This document shows, piece after piece, positions 24,028-33,600 of a stretch of DNA of 64,000 bases (position 1 is its first letter; every line of letters begins with the position of its first letter). This stretch comes from Micrococcaceae bacterium (lineage in GTDB: Bacteria; Actinomycetota; Actinomycetes; Actinomycetales; Micrococcaceae): the NCBI GenBank assembly GCA_025465475.1, contig JAODMR010000005.1, positions 26,700 through 90,699 of the forward strand. The letters run 5' to 3'. Below the pieces are notes generated by a model. The model did no database searches. It was not told the DNA's origin and saw nothing but the letters and a program-made list of their open reading frames with translations. The translations under genes were made by a program, and so were the position numbers.

Positions 24028-25356
24028 GTGAAAATTCGTTCCCTTGCGGCAGGAGCGGCCATCGCGGCCCTCGCGCTGTCAACGGCTGCCTGTGGTGGCA
24101 GCAACAGTTCCAGTTCCTCCGAGAGCAGCAGCAGCAGCGGCAGCGGCGGCGGCGGAAGCATCACGTACTGGGCCAGCAACCAGGGCACCAGCCTTGACAA
24201 TGACAAGGAAGTTTTGACCCCGCAGCTGGAGAAGTTCCAGCAGCAGACCGGCATCAAGGTCAACCTTGAAGTCATCGGCTGGAGCGACCTGCAGACCCGC
24301 ATCCAGACCGCCGTTACCTCCGGCCAGGCGCCGGACGTCGTCAACATCGGCAACACCTGGGCTGCATCGCTGCAGTCCACCGGAGCCTTCATGCCCTTCG
24401 ATGACGCGGCGTTCAAAGCCATCGGCGGCAAGGACAAGTTCGTCAAGACGGCCCTGGACACCGGTGGAGCTCCCGGCCAAGATCCCACCTCCGTGCCGCT
24501 GTACGGCTTGGCCTACGGCCTTTACTACAACAAGGCCATGTTTGCCGCTGCGGGCCTGACTCCTCCCACCAACTGGGAAGACCTCGTCTCGGATGCCAAG
24601 AAGCTGACCTCCGGCGATAAGTACGGTTTCGCCCTGGCGGCCGGCAGCTACACCGAGAATGCCCACTTCGCCTTCATCAACGCGGCCCAGAACGGGTCCG
24701 ACCTGTTCGACTCTTCGGGCAAGCCGACGTTCACCGATGATGGCGTGGTCAACGGCATCAAGCGCTACCTGGACCTGATGCAGACCGACAAGGTCGTCAA
24801 CACCTCCAACGTCCAGTACGAAAACGCCGTCAAGGCAGTGAACGACTTCGCCACCGGCAAGGTCGCCATGATCCTGAACCAGAACAACGCCGACAACAGC
24901 ATCGTTGCCAACGGCATGGCCAATGACGCCTACGGCGTGGTTCCCTTCCCCGCCCCGGCTGGCAGCAAGACCGACGTCGCCAGCCACGTTGCCGGCATCA
25001 ACCTTTCCATCTTCGACAACACGAAGAACAAGGATGCGGCCCTGAAGTTCGTGAACTTCATGACCAGCGCAGAGACGCAGACCGCGCTGGGCAAGCCGTT
25101 CTCGTCGCTGCCCGTGCTCAACGGTGCCACCCCGAACTTCACCGACAATGCCGAGGAAGCCAAGACCTTCTCCGACATCTACGCCACCAAGGCCAAGCCG
25201 CTGCCGCTGGTGCCGGCCGAGGATCAGTTCGAGAGCACCGTAGGCAAGGCGATGAACCAGATGTTCGCCACCATCGCCTCCGGTAAGACCGTCACCACCG
25301 ACGACATCAAGAGCGCCCTGAAGACTGCACAAGAGCAGGTCGCAGCAGCCGGATAG
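24028..25356 (+). CDS. Sugar ABC transporter substrate-binding lipoprotein
   Basis: 442 residues from a GTG start. A lipobox signal peptide (IAALALSTAACGG, Cys ~22) and a Ser/Gly linker precede a family 1 solute-binding fold: SITYWASNQGTSLDNDKEVLTPQLEKFQQQTGIKVNLEVIGWSDLQTRIQTAVTSGQAPDVVNIGNTW, then VPLYGLAYGLYYNKAMF. Such proteins capture mono- or oligosaccharides outside the membrane. It is the first gene of the importer set (two permeases follow); no ATPase gene is adjacent, which is usual for this family, where a shared MsiK-type ATPase works with several importers. A strong hairpin follows it at 25364. Confidence 0.95.
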   Translation: MKIRSLAAGAAIAALALSTAACGGSNSSSSSESSSSSGSGGGGSITYWASNQGTSLDNDKEVLTPQLEKFQQQTGIKVNLEVIGWSDLQTRIQTAVTSGQAPDVVNIGNTWAASLQSTGAFMPFDDAAFKAIGGKDKFVKTALDTGGAPGQDPTSVPLYGLAYGLYYNKAMFAAAGLTPPTNWEDLVSDAKKLTSGDKYGFALAAGSYTENAHFAFINAAQNGSDLFDSSGKPTFTDDGVVNGIKRYLDLMQTDKVVNTSNVQYENAVKAVNDFATGKVAMILNQNNADNSIVANGMANDAYGVVPFPAPAGSKTDVASHVAGINLSIFDNTKNKDAALKFVNFMTSAETQTALGKPFSSLPVLNGATPNFTDNAEEAKTFSDIYATKAKPLPLVPAEDQFESTVGKAMNQMFATIASGKTVTTDDIKSALKTAQEQVAAAG

Positions 25357-25363
25357 TTCCTCC

Positions 25364-25394
25364 GAGCGGGCCCGGAACCCTTCCGGGCCCGCTC
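25364..25394 (+). terminator. Intergenic attenuator hairpin between binding protein and permease genes
   Basis: GAGCGGGCCCGGAA (25364-25377) pairs perfectly with TTCCGGGCCCGCTC (25381-25394), loop CCC, followed by TTT. Such a partial terminator lowers permease mRNA relative to the binding protein, a usual feature of sugar importer operons. Confidence 0.8.
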
Positions 25395-25436
25395 TTTCCG
25401 CCTCCGGTCTCCTTTACAGAAAGGGGAGTGTTTCGT

Positions 25437-26411
25437 ATGTCCGCTACGACAACCACTCCAAAAACCTCCAGCCCGGGCAGCAGCCCGGCAGGAAAAACAC
25501 GCAAGCCCCGCCAAGCAGGATGGTGGCTGCCCTACGCATTGCTGGGCCCCGCCATCCTCTTTGAACTCGTCATCCACGTCATTCCGATGTTCACCGGAAT
25601 CTGGATGAGCTTCCTCCGTCTCACCAAGGCTTTCATCTCCAACTGGGGCAAGGCCCCCGTCACCGGCCTCCAGAACTACACGGTGGCACTGGACTTCAAC
25701 TCCGCCGTCGGCGCCGGTTTGCTGAGGTCCTTCCTGATCACCTGCGCCTTCACCCTCCTCGTTGTCGGCCTGGCTTGGGTCATCGGCATGGCGGCCGCCG
25801 TCGCCCTGCAAAAGGAATTCTGGGGCCGCGGCTTCTTCCGCACCCTGTTCCTGGTTCCCTACGCCCTGCCCATGTACGCCGGCATCATCGCCTGGAAGTT
25901 CATGCTGCAGAAGGACACCGGCGCCGTAAACCACTTCCTCTTCGACAACCTCGGCCTCGGCGGCGACAAGCCGTTCTGGCTGATCGGCGACAACGCTTTC
26001 TGGTCCATCGTCGTCGTCGCCATCTGGCGGCTCTGGCCCTTCGCATTCCTGATGCTGATGGCCGGCCTGCAGTCGATTCCCGGCGAAGTCTATGAAGCCT
26101 CCGCCGTGGATGGTGCAAAGCCCCTGCGCCAGTGGAGCTCGATCACGCTGCCGATGCTGCGCCCCGTCAACATGGTCCTGATCCTGGTCATGTTCCTGTG
26201 GACCTTCAACGACTTCAATACGCCGTTCGTGCTCTTCGGCACGGCACAACCGCCCGCCGGAGACCTCATCTCGTTCCACATCTACAACGCGTCCTTCCTG
26301 ACCTGGAACTTTGGTTCCGGTGCAGCCATGTCCGTGCTGCTGCTGATCTTCCTGCTGATCGTCAGCGGTATCTACCTGCTCGTGCTGAACCGGAGGTCAC
26401 GTCGTGCGTGA
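25437..26411 (+). CDS. Sugar ABC transporter permease, MalF type
   Basis: About 324 residues from ATG 25437 (Shine-Dalgarno AAGGGGAG 8 bases upstream; the ORF opens at 25428). Six or so membrane helices follow a short Pro/Lys-rich N-terminus: LPYALLGPAILFELVIHVIPMFTGIWMSFL. The cytoplasmic EAA loop is present (EVYEASAVDGAKPLRQWSSITLPML). It overlaps the next permease by 8 bases, so the two are made together. It is the membrane half of an importer for an unidentified glycoside. Confidence 0.94.
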   Translation: MSATTTTPKTSSPGSSPAGKTRKPRQAGWWLPYALLGPAILFELVIHVIPMFTGIWMSFLRLTKAFISNWGKAPVTGLQNYTVALDFNSAVGAGLLRSFLITCAFTLLVVGLAWVIGMAAAVALQKEFWGRGFFRTLFLVPYALPMYAGIIAWKFMLQKDTGAVNHFLFDNLGLGGDKPFWLIGDNAFWSIVVVAIWRLWPFAFLMLMAGLQSIPGEVYEASAVDGAKPLRQWSSITLPMLRPVNMVLILVMFLWTFNDFNTPFVLFGTAQPPAGDLISFHIYNASFLTWNFGSGAAMSVLLLIFLLIVSGIYLLVLNRRSRRA

Positions 26412-27243
26412 AACAACTGGAGCAAAATCGTTCCGCATCGTCGTCCTGACGTTGCTGTCCATCTTCACGATTGTCCCGGTCTACGTCATGGTCACCTCGG
26501 CCATGAAGCCGCTGGCCGACGTGCAGGGCGCCTTCACCTGGTGGCCCTCCAGCGTCACCTTCGCCCCGTTCATTGACATGTGGAAGACCGTCCGGCTGGC
26601 TGACTACTTCGTCAACAGCCTGATCGTTGCCGGCTCCGCCACCATTCTGAGCCTCATCATCGCGATTTTTGCCTCCTACGCGATCTCCCGGTACCGGTTC
26701 CGTGGCCGCACCATCTTCTCCACCACCGTGCTGTCCACCCAGATGTTCCCAGGGGTGCTGTTCCTGCTGCCCCTGTTCCTCATCTTCGTGAACATCAACT
26801 CCACCCTCGGCATCCAGCTTGTTGGAACCCGGCTGGGCCTGGTCATCACCTACCTGACCTTCTCCCTGCCGTTCTCCATCTGGATGTTGGCCGGCTACTT
26901 CGACGGCATCCCGCACGAGCTTGACGAGGCGGCCAAGGTGGACGGTTGTGGCCCCATGGGCGCCCTGCTCCGCGTGGTCCTGCCGGCCGCCCGGCCAGGC
27001 CTTATCGCTGTCGCCATCTACAGCTTTATGACCTCTTGGGGTGAAGTGCTCTTCGCCTCGGTGATGACCACCGACGCCAACAGAACCCTGGCGGTGGGCC
27101 TGCAGCTGTACTCGACGCAGACCAACGTCTACTGGAACCAGATCATGGCCGCTTCCCTTGTGGTCAGCATCCCCGTGGTGATCGGCTTCCTGCTGCTGCA
27201 GCGTAACTTCGTCGCCGGACTCACCGCAGGCGCCGTCAAGTAG
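26404..27243 (+). CDS. Sugar ABC transporter permease, MalG type
   Basis: 279 residues from GTG 26404, the usual MalG length. It has about six membrane helices and the EAA motif HELDEAAKVDGCGPMGALLRVVLPAARPGL. It overlaps the MalF-type gene by 8 bases. After its stop comes a 316-base gap holding a repeat array and a terminator-like hairpin before the glycosidase gene. Confidence 0.94.
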   Translation: MRETTGAKSFRIVVLTLLSIFTIVPVYVMVTSAMKPLADVQGAFTWWPSSVTFAPFIDMWKTVRLADYFVNSLIVAGSATILSLIIAIFASYAISRYRFRGRTIFSTTVLSTQMFPGVLFLLPLFLIFVNINSTLGIQLVGTRLGLVITYLTFSLPFSIWMLAGYFDGIPHELDEAAKVDGCGPMGALLRVVLPAARPGLIAVAIYSFMTSWGEVLFASVMTTDANRTLAVGLQLYSTQTNVYWNQIMAASLVVSIPVVIGFLLLQRNFVAGLTAGAVK

Positions 27244-27257
27244 CAGTCCGCCCCCGC

Positions 27258-27401
27258 TGGTCGAGCCTGTCGAGACCGGCACCCCGGTGGTCGAGCTTGT
27301 CGAGACCCGGCATCCTGATCTCGACAGGCTCGATCAACGATCCGGTGGTCGAGCTTGTCGAGACCCGGCATCCTGATCTCGACAGGCTCGATCAACGACG
27401 G
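27258..27401. repeat. Array of dispersed palindromic repeat TGGTCGAGCYTGTCGAGACC
   Basis: Direct copies at 27258-27277, 27286-27307 and 27344-27365, and inverted copies (TCTCGACAGGCTCGATCA) at about 27318-27340 and 27377-27398. A 58-base unit containing one direct and one inverted copy is tandemly duplicated (27286-27343 and 27344-27401), and each unit folds into a hairpin. Same family as in purL. Known as a dispersed element of Arthrobacter-like genomes from memory. Confidence 0.9.
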
Positions 27402-27459
27402 GGCCCGACCAACGAAGACCCCTCACGTCCGCCGTCGTCGTTCCTCCAACCACAAGCCG

Positions 27460-27496
27460 AAAGGGCAGGGCCCGCGCGGACCGGGACCTGCCCTTT
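27460..27496 (+). terminator. Terminator-like hairpin before the glycosidase gene
   Basis: AAAGGGCAGG (27460-27469) pairs with CCTGCCCTTT (27487-27496) over 10 bases around a GC-rich loop, followed by CCTGTG. It probably ends the importer transcript or attenuates read-through into the glycosidase gene. The rest of 27402-27559 has nothing else. Confidence 0.7.
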
Positions 27497-27559
27497 CCTG
27501 TGCCATCGGCACAGGCAGATCCAGCCCCTTCACACGAGCAACAAAAGGACAGACATTTC

Positions 27560-29479
27560 ATGAAACGGCAATTCGCCAAAGTCGCAGGAGCTTCAGGACC
27601 CGAAACTTGGCTGGGGGCTAACTTCTGGTCACGGACCGGCGGACCCCTGATGTGGCGCAATTACGACGGACAGGTGGTTCGGGAAGAACTGCGGGTCCTG
27701 GCCGAGCACGGCCTGAACCTGACGCGATCCTTCTATTACTGGCCTGATTTCATGCCGGAGCCCGACCGGCTGGATGAAGAACTCTGCGCGCACTTCGCCG
27801 ACTTCCTCGACGCCCACACCGAAGCCGGCATGACGACGATACCCACGTTCATCGTCGGTCACATGTCCGGGGAGAACTGGGATCCTGCCTGGCGCGAAGG
27901 ACGCGACCTTTACACGGACGTGTGGTTCGTCAACCGGCAGGCCTGGTACATCAAGTCCTTGACCAGCCGCTACGCCAACCACCCGGCCATCGCCGGTTGG
28001 CTCATCACCAACGAGGTCCCGATCTACGGCATGGAAGCGCCCCGGCCTGAGGTGGCTGCCTGGTCCGAACTCATGGTCAACGCCGTCCGCGCCGGCGGCG
28101 GGCATCAGCCCGTGTCCATCGGCGATGGGGCCTGGGGCATCGAAACCACCGGCCACGACAACGGCTACTCCCTCACGGACCTGGCTCCCTTTGTCGATTT
28201 TGTGGGACCGCACGTATACCGGATGGAATCCGACGTGATCCGCCAGCACCTTAAGGCAGCATTCGTCTGCGAGATGTCGGCCATGACGGATCAGCCCGTC
28301 ATCATGGAAGAGTTCGGGCTTTCCAGCGACTTTGTGTCCGATGTGAATGCCGGCCACTACTACCGGCAGGTGCTCTTCAACACGCTTCTGGCCGGGTCCA
28401 CCGGTTGGATCGCCTGGAACAACACCGACTACGACGACATCATTGGTCAGCGTCCCTACAGCCACCACCCGTTCGAGCTGCACTTCGGCATCACGGACGC
28501 GGCAGGAGCACCCAAGCCTGCCCTGCTTGAGCTCAAGTCCTTCGCGGAGACGCTGCAGGCGATCGACCTTCCCCAGCTGGAGCGGGCGGAGGTGTCCGCT
28601 GCCCTGGTGCTCACGTCGTACCTGGCGGCCGACTACCCCTTCACCAGCCAGGAAGACCGTGAACTGGTGGTAAAGACGGCTGAGCAGGCGTACATCGCCG
28701 CCCATGAGGCGCACCTGCCGGTCGGCGTCGTGCGGGAAGCAGAGGACGGGGTGCTGCCCGAAGGCTACGGCCTCTACCTGATCCCGTCGATCAAGGCTCT
28801 GACCGGGCCTTCCTGGCAGCAACTGCCCCGGCTCGCCTCCGATGGTGCGACCGTTTACGCCTCCTACTGCGTGGGCGAAACAGGTGTGCAGCGCGGCCCC
28901 TGGTGGATCTACACCGAAGAGATCTTCGGCGTGCAGCGCGAACTCGTGTACGGGCTGAACAATCCCATCGTCGACGACGTCGTGGAGTTCACCTTCTCCG
29001 CGGACTTTGGCACGCTGAAGGCCGGGGACGTGCTGCGCTTCAAGGCGGCCGGCAATGAGCACGCGCGTGCCTTCTTGCCGGTGACGGCGACGGACGGCAC
29101 GGTGGTCGCCACCGATGCCCACGGCAATCCCGCCATCATCGTCAAGGAGCACGGCGCCGGACGCACGGTTCTGTGCACCTACCCGCTGGAATTCATGGCT
29201 TCCGTGCAGGGCGCCGTGAATCCGGAGGACACGCACCGACTCTACGAGGCGCTGGGTTCGCTTGCCGGCGCCAAGCCGGCTCTGCAGTTGGACGATCCGC
29301 GGATCTTCGTCGATTCGCTGGCGCATGCTGACGGACGGGAGTTTGTCGTTCTGGTCAGCCAGCATGCCGAGCCCGTCGAAGTTCCCCTCGCAGCTGACGC
29401 CAACCTGCGGACGCTTGAGGGCGAGAGCGCTGGCAGCGTTTCGCTTGGCGCCTATGGAGTGGCTGTACTGCAGCGCTAA
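27560..29479 (+). CDS. Glycoside hydrolase of GH5-like fold with extra C-terminal domains
   Basis: 639 residues from ATG 27560 with AAAGGAC just upstream. The N-terminal (beta/alpha)8 domain (~1-345) starts GANFWSRTGGPLMWRNYDGQVVREELRVLAEHGLNLTR. The general acid/base is in GWLITNEVPIYG (Glu ~152) and the nucleophile in PVIMEEFGL (~252), as in clan A. Residues ~355-639 hold a beta-galactosidase-type flavodoxin-like domain (ALVLTSYLAADYPF...GLYLIPSI) and a small beta domain. No signal peptide, so it acts on imported oligosaccharide. Which glycosidic bond it cuts is not readable; a beta-mannosidase or beta-glucosidase is plausible. Confidence 0.82.
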   Translation: MKRQFAKVAGASGPETWLGANFWSRTGGPLMWRNYDGQVVREELRVLAEHGLNLTRSFYYWPDFMPEPDRLDEELCAHFADFLDAHTEAGMTTIPTFIVGHMSGENWDPAWREGRDLYTDVWFVNRQAWYIKSLTSRYANHPAIAGWLITNEVPIYGMEAPRPEVAAWSELMVNAVRAGGGHQPVSIGDGAWGIETTGHDNGYSLTDLAPFVDFVGPHVYRMESDVIRQHLKAAFVCEMSAMTDQPVIMEEFGLSSDFVSDVNAGHYYRQVLFNTLLAGSTGWIAWNNTDYDDIIGQRPYSHHPFELHFGITDAAGAPKPALLELKSFAETLQAIDLPQLERAEVSAALVLTSYLAADYPFTSQEDRELVVKTAEQAYIAAHEAHLPVGVVREAEDGVLPEGYGLYLIPSIKALTGPSWQQLPRLASDGATVYASYCVGETGVQRGPWWIYTEEIFGVQRELVYGLNNPIVDDVVEFTFSADFGTLKAGDVLRFKAAGNEHARAFLPVTATDGTVVATDAHGNPAIIVKEHGAGRTVLCTYPLEFMASVQGAVNPEDTHRLYEALGSLAGAKPALQLDDPRIFVDSLAHADGREFVVLVSQHAEPVEVPLAADANLRTLEGESAGSVSLGAYGVAVLQR

Positions 29480-29589
29480 CGTGGCAGCCCGGCGGAGGAA
29501 CCGCCGTCGGGCTCCGGCTGGTCGCCGCTGCACTGGGGATTCCATCGGGCAGCCCCCATGTCGTCCAAGCTGCACTATGTTCCAGAGAC

Positions 29590-29628
29590 AGGAAAGGGAC
29601 GGTCCCGTTGGGGCCGTCCCTTTCCTGC
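29590..29628. terminator. Bidirectional terminator between the glycosidase and DsbA-like genes
   Basis: CAGGAAAGGGACGG (29590-29603) pairs perfectly with CCGTCCCTTTCCTG (29615-29628) around an 11-base loop. It lies between two convergent genes and can serve both. Confidence 0.85.
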
Positions 29629-29663
29629 CTTGTGCCGGTCAGGCGATGGAGCTGGTCAGTCCG

Positions 29664-30362
29664 CTAAACCGCGCAACCGTCCGGGCCGCAGGTCTCCGCT
29701 TGGTTGCTCCCCACCAGCGTCAGCGGATGAGCCTCCCGCCAGGCTTCGGCTAGGGCCTGGCCGAACAGCTCGGCCGGCTGGGCACCGGAAATGCCGTACT
29801 TGCGGTCGATCACGAAGAAGGGGACGCCTGAAATGCCCAGGGAACGGGCCTCGGCAATGTCTCGGCGGACGTCCTCAGCGAACTGGCCGGTATCCAGCGC
29901 CGCCGTCACCTCCGCTGCCGGTATGCCGTGCTCGACGCCGGTGCGGATCAGGAATTCCCGGCTACCGATGTCTTCGCCCTCCTCAAAGTGTGCCGAGAGA
30001 AGGCGCTCCTTGACCGCGTCGGCCTGGTCATGCGCGGCTGCGAGGTGGATCAGCTGGTGGGCGGCGAAGCTGTTGGCCACGACCACCTTGTCGAAGTCGT
30101 ACCGCAGGCCCTCAGCGGCGGCCTGCGCGGTCACGGAGCCGAACATGCTGCTCACCTGTGCCGGGTCCATCCCCTTGCGCTCGCTGAGGTACTCCAGCTC
30201 CGTGCCGTCGTAGTGCTCCGGCAGGCCCGGGTCCAGCTGGAAGCTCCGCCAATGGACCTGCACCTGGTCCTTGTGCTCAAAGCTGTTGAGTGCTGTTTCA
30301 AAGCGGCGCTTGCCGATGTAGCACCACGGACACGCGACATCAGACCAAATCTCAATTTTCAC
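29664..30362 (-). CDS. DsbA-family thiol oxidoreductase (FrnE-like)
   Basis: 232 residues, cytoplasmic because no signal peptide is present. Starts MKIEIWSDVACPWCYIGKRRFETAL with the redox CPWC at residues 11-14 and the FrnE/2-hydroxychromene-2-carboxylate isomerase-like continuation. Further motifs LPEHYDGTELEYLSERKGMD, AHQLIHLAA and the cis-Pro loop SGVPFFVIDRKYGISGAQP are intact. Homologues are disulfide isomerases or carry stress-related thiol chemistry. It stands alone on the minus strand, separated from the protease by a 238-base gap. Confidence 0.9.
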   Translation of the reverse strand: MKIEIWSDVACPWCYIGKRRFETALNSFEHKDQVQVHWRSFQLDPGLPEHYDGTELEYLSERKGMDPAQVSSMFGSVTAQAAAEGLRYDFDKVVVANSFAAHQLIHLAAAHDQADAVKERLLSAHFEEGEDIGSREFLIRTGVEHGIPAAEVTAALDTGQFAEDVRRDIAEARSLGISGVPFFVIDRKYGISGAQPAELFGQALAEAWREAHPLTLVGSNQAETCGPDGCAV

Positions 30363-30434
30363 ACCGGCGACAACCAGCGGCGACGGCGCACTATTCCATC
30401 ATCGATTGCTTGGGCGGTCTGATTGGGGATCCGT

Positions 30435-30492
30435 GGGGTGCAGATGTCGACACTCGGCAGTGGGGTGGGGTGCAGATGTCGACACTCGGCAG
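30435..30492. repeat. Two 26-base direct repeats at 32-base spacing
   Basis: GGGTGCAGATGTCGACACTC and flanking bases occur identically at 30435-30460 and 30467-30492. They lie in the 238-base gap upstream of the DsbA-like gene and downstream of the protease gene. They could be a protein-binding pair or a recent small duplication. Confidence 0.85.
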
Positions 30493-30500
30493 GGGGGCAG

Positions 30501-30538
30501 AAAAGTGGCGGGCCTTGTTGCCAAGACCCGCCACTTTT
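30501..30538 (-). terminator. Terminator of the surface protease gene
   Basis: AAAAGTGGCGGG (30501-30512) and CCCGCCACTTTT (30527-30538) pair over 12 bases, extended inside by CTTG/CAAG. On the minus strand it follows the protease stop (30601) by about 60 bases and has a U-rich end. Confidence 0.85.
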
Positions 30539-30600
30539 ATCTTCAGTTGTTGCTCCTCCGAAGGAAGCCGCCGTCGAAACGGCCGACTACCCCGGAAGGG

Positions 30601-33600
30601 CTAGCTTGCCGGGTTGCATCCTCCATGGGCACCCTCATAAGTGTCCAGGCGGTGGACGAACGCCGCCATCGCTTCACGGCTGATCGCTTCCACCGGGTGG
30701 AAGCTGTTGTCCGGGAAGCCGGTGGTGATGCCGCTGTCCTTGGCCCAGGCGATTTCACGGAAGAACTGGTCGTTCGTGGGAACGTCCGTGAACTGCTGGG
30801 TGGTCGGAGCGGTGTAGTCGGCAGCGTCGGCGATGCGGCAGAACTGGCCCGAGAACCGGTTCATGAAAGCCGCCATGGCGTCACGGTTGACCGGAGCGGT
30901 CGGGCGGTAGCTGCCGTCCGGGTAACCGTTGGCCAGGCCGATGGACTGCATCCACGTGATTTCCTTGTAGTACATGGTGTTCGCGTCAATGTCACTGAAC
31001 GGTGACGTTGCCGGTGCCGAGAAGGAGGGCGAGCCCGCCAGTCGGTACAGGAACGCGGCCATCGCGTCACGCTGCACGGGTGCCAACGGGCGGTAGGTGC
31101 CGTCCGGGTAACCCGTGGTCAGGCCGTGGTCGGCCATCCAGTTGATGTCCGACTCGAACATGGTGCCGGGAACATCGCTGAACCGCAGCTGGCCAACCTC
31201 GGTCGGCACAACCTCGGCGCGGTCTCCCGAGGCGTTGTGCAGGTGCAGGAACAATGCCTGGGCATTGGTTTCCGTTGCCGAGCGGTGCACGGCCAGCTGC
31301 GTCGAGGGGGAATCCACGAACAATGCTGCCGGCTGGGCACCTTCAAACCACAGGTCCGGAGAGGCGACGTCGAAGGGAATCGCCGCCGTCTCGTCCACCG
31401 GCACGGACTTGCCGTTGGCGTCCATGCTCCAGGAACTGGCCGTGGTCACCTTGTAGCTGATCCGGGCAGGCTTGCTCACGTCCAGTCCAAGGGCGGACAC
31501 TGCCACCGGAAGCGACACCGTGTTGGTGTCAAAGGTGTTGGTGTCCACGTCACCGAGCTGGCCGTTGGCAAACTGCTGATCCACGCTGTCGCCAAGGCTG
31601 CCGTCAGCGTTGACCTTGTCGGTGAAGACCACGATGCCGTCGTAACCCTCGACCACAGCCGTGTAGGTGGCGAAATCGGCCTTACCGTCACCGGTGGTGT
31701 CGATCTCGACCCTGATGCCGCTGGAGGTCAGCAGCGCCGGCCAGTCGCCCCAGGTGCTGATTCCGAAGTTCAGCACGCCGTTGGCTGCGGCCTCTGCGGC
31801 ATCCCCGCCAGCCGCCCGGATCGCCGGCACTGTTGACGAGGCGCCAACGTACTGCAGATCCATGGAACGGTTGGTGATGGTCGCTACCGGGCTGTCCGGC
31901 TTGCGGTCGCTGCTGGCGCCCAGCACGAACGGTGCCACAGCCGACAGGTACTGCTGGGCATTTTCGCCCTGCTTCACGCCGCGTCCGCTAAGGCCCAGCA
32001 GGGCTGCGTCCTTGGCCGGGGCGAAGGTGATCTTGGGCCCCGCGGTCATGTCAGACACCGGCTTCGGTGCTGCGTAGACCGGTACCCGGAGGGTCGGCGA
32101 CGAAGCCGAGGTCAACTGGACCCGGCCCGAAGCATCCGCCAGGAATGACCGCTTGATGCCCAGCTGGTCGGCAGACATGGTCGGATCAAGTGACTTGGCC
32201 AGCTTGGTCGGGTCGTCGATGCTCAGGGTCACGGTGAACTGGGCAGCAGCCGAGTTCGCCGGGATCTCCAGGGTGGCAGGGGAAAGGCTGTAGTTCACGC
32301 CGGGCATTTCCGTTGCCGCCAGGTAGCTGGCCTTGTAGGAGACTGGGCTATTGCTGCGGTTCTGCACGGTGATGGTCTTGCTCACCTTCACCGGCTGATC
32401 GCCGACTTCCAGGACGCCGAAGTTGACGCTGGTGAGGACCGGATCTTCAGTCGCAAAAGCCAGCACTTGGTCATTGACCGCGTCCAGCGCATTCACGCGG
32501 CCCGCACCAACCCGGTTGGGACCGTAGGCCTTACCGTCGGCCAACACGTCAACGTTGGCGGTGTTCATGATGGTGGTCTTGACCTGGTAAGGGGTCATTC
32601 CACCGGAGGCGTACAGCAGGGCGGCGATGCCGGCGACGTGCGGCGTCGACATCGACGTGCCGCTCTTGGTCGACGCGCCGGTACCGGAACCAACGGCAAC
32701 GGAGCCAATGTTGGAACCGGGTGCTGCCACATCGGGCTTGACGATGCCGTTGGACCCGTGCACTCCGCGTGAGGAGAACGAGGCCAGGGTGTCCTTGGCT
32801 CCGGTCGGTACCGACGAGGACGCGCGATAGGTCGGGTTCAGCTGGAGCTGCAGCGTCCCGGCCTTGGCGGCAGGCGTCAGGGCGTCGGTGGCTGCCTTGT
32901 TGAGCTGAACGCCGGGGATGGTGGCGTTGCCTGCGATGCCCGCTTCGAACAGCGTGCGCTGCGAATTCAGGACCACGCCCGTTGCGCCGGCTGCTTCGGC
33001 ATTGTTGAACCGGGCAGCTGATCCACAGGGCCGGGTTTCGTCGTTGTCGTCCCACTGGAGCATGACCCATTTGCCCTTGAAGGACGCGGCCTGCTCCGGC
33101 GTGAAGGCAGTGCACCCGGTGTTGTTGGCATCCGGAGCGAACTGCACGGTTCCTGTCAGGGTGGCCTGCGTGACTCCCGCGGCTGTGTAGTCGAAGGAGG
33201 AGGAGTACTGACCGCTGACCTGGCCCTTCTTGTCGGCCGGAGCCAGGACATCTACGCGGTCCAGCGCTGCCTGGGAACCGACAGATGCGGCGACGGTCAG
33301 GGCGGACCGGGCGTTGCCCGGCGACCCGCCGATGTCGTACACGTCACCGGCGTTTCCTGAAGCGACGACGGAGAGAACGCCGAGTGCGGTCAGGGCATCC
33401 ACGATGTCATTGTCCGGGTCGTCGGTGGGAACGTAGTCCCCGCCCAGGGACATGTTGACCACATTGGCGCGGTCGGAGAAGTCGCCGTCCATGTTCGGGT
33501 CCAGGACTTGGTCAAGGGCCAGGCCGACGACGTCGGAGGAGCCTTCGCAGCCGAAGACCCGCAGCGATACGAGCTTGGCTTCCGGCGCTGAACCGGGACC

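Noticed and set aside
24079..25332. 417-residue minus-strand ORF opposite the binding protein
   Set aside because: Shadow of the lipoprotein gene in GC-rich DNA; composition is non-coding (Gly/Val/Asp-rich, no motif).
27258..27401. CRISPR-like array
   Set aside because: Only a few copies, inverted as well as direct, with no regular unique spacers and no cas genes.
27629..29575. 648-residue minus-strand ORF opposite the glycosidase
   Set aside because: Antisense to a clear GH5-like gene. High-GC codon bias keeps the opposite frame open, and the translation has no domain.
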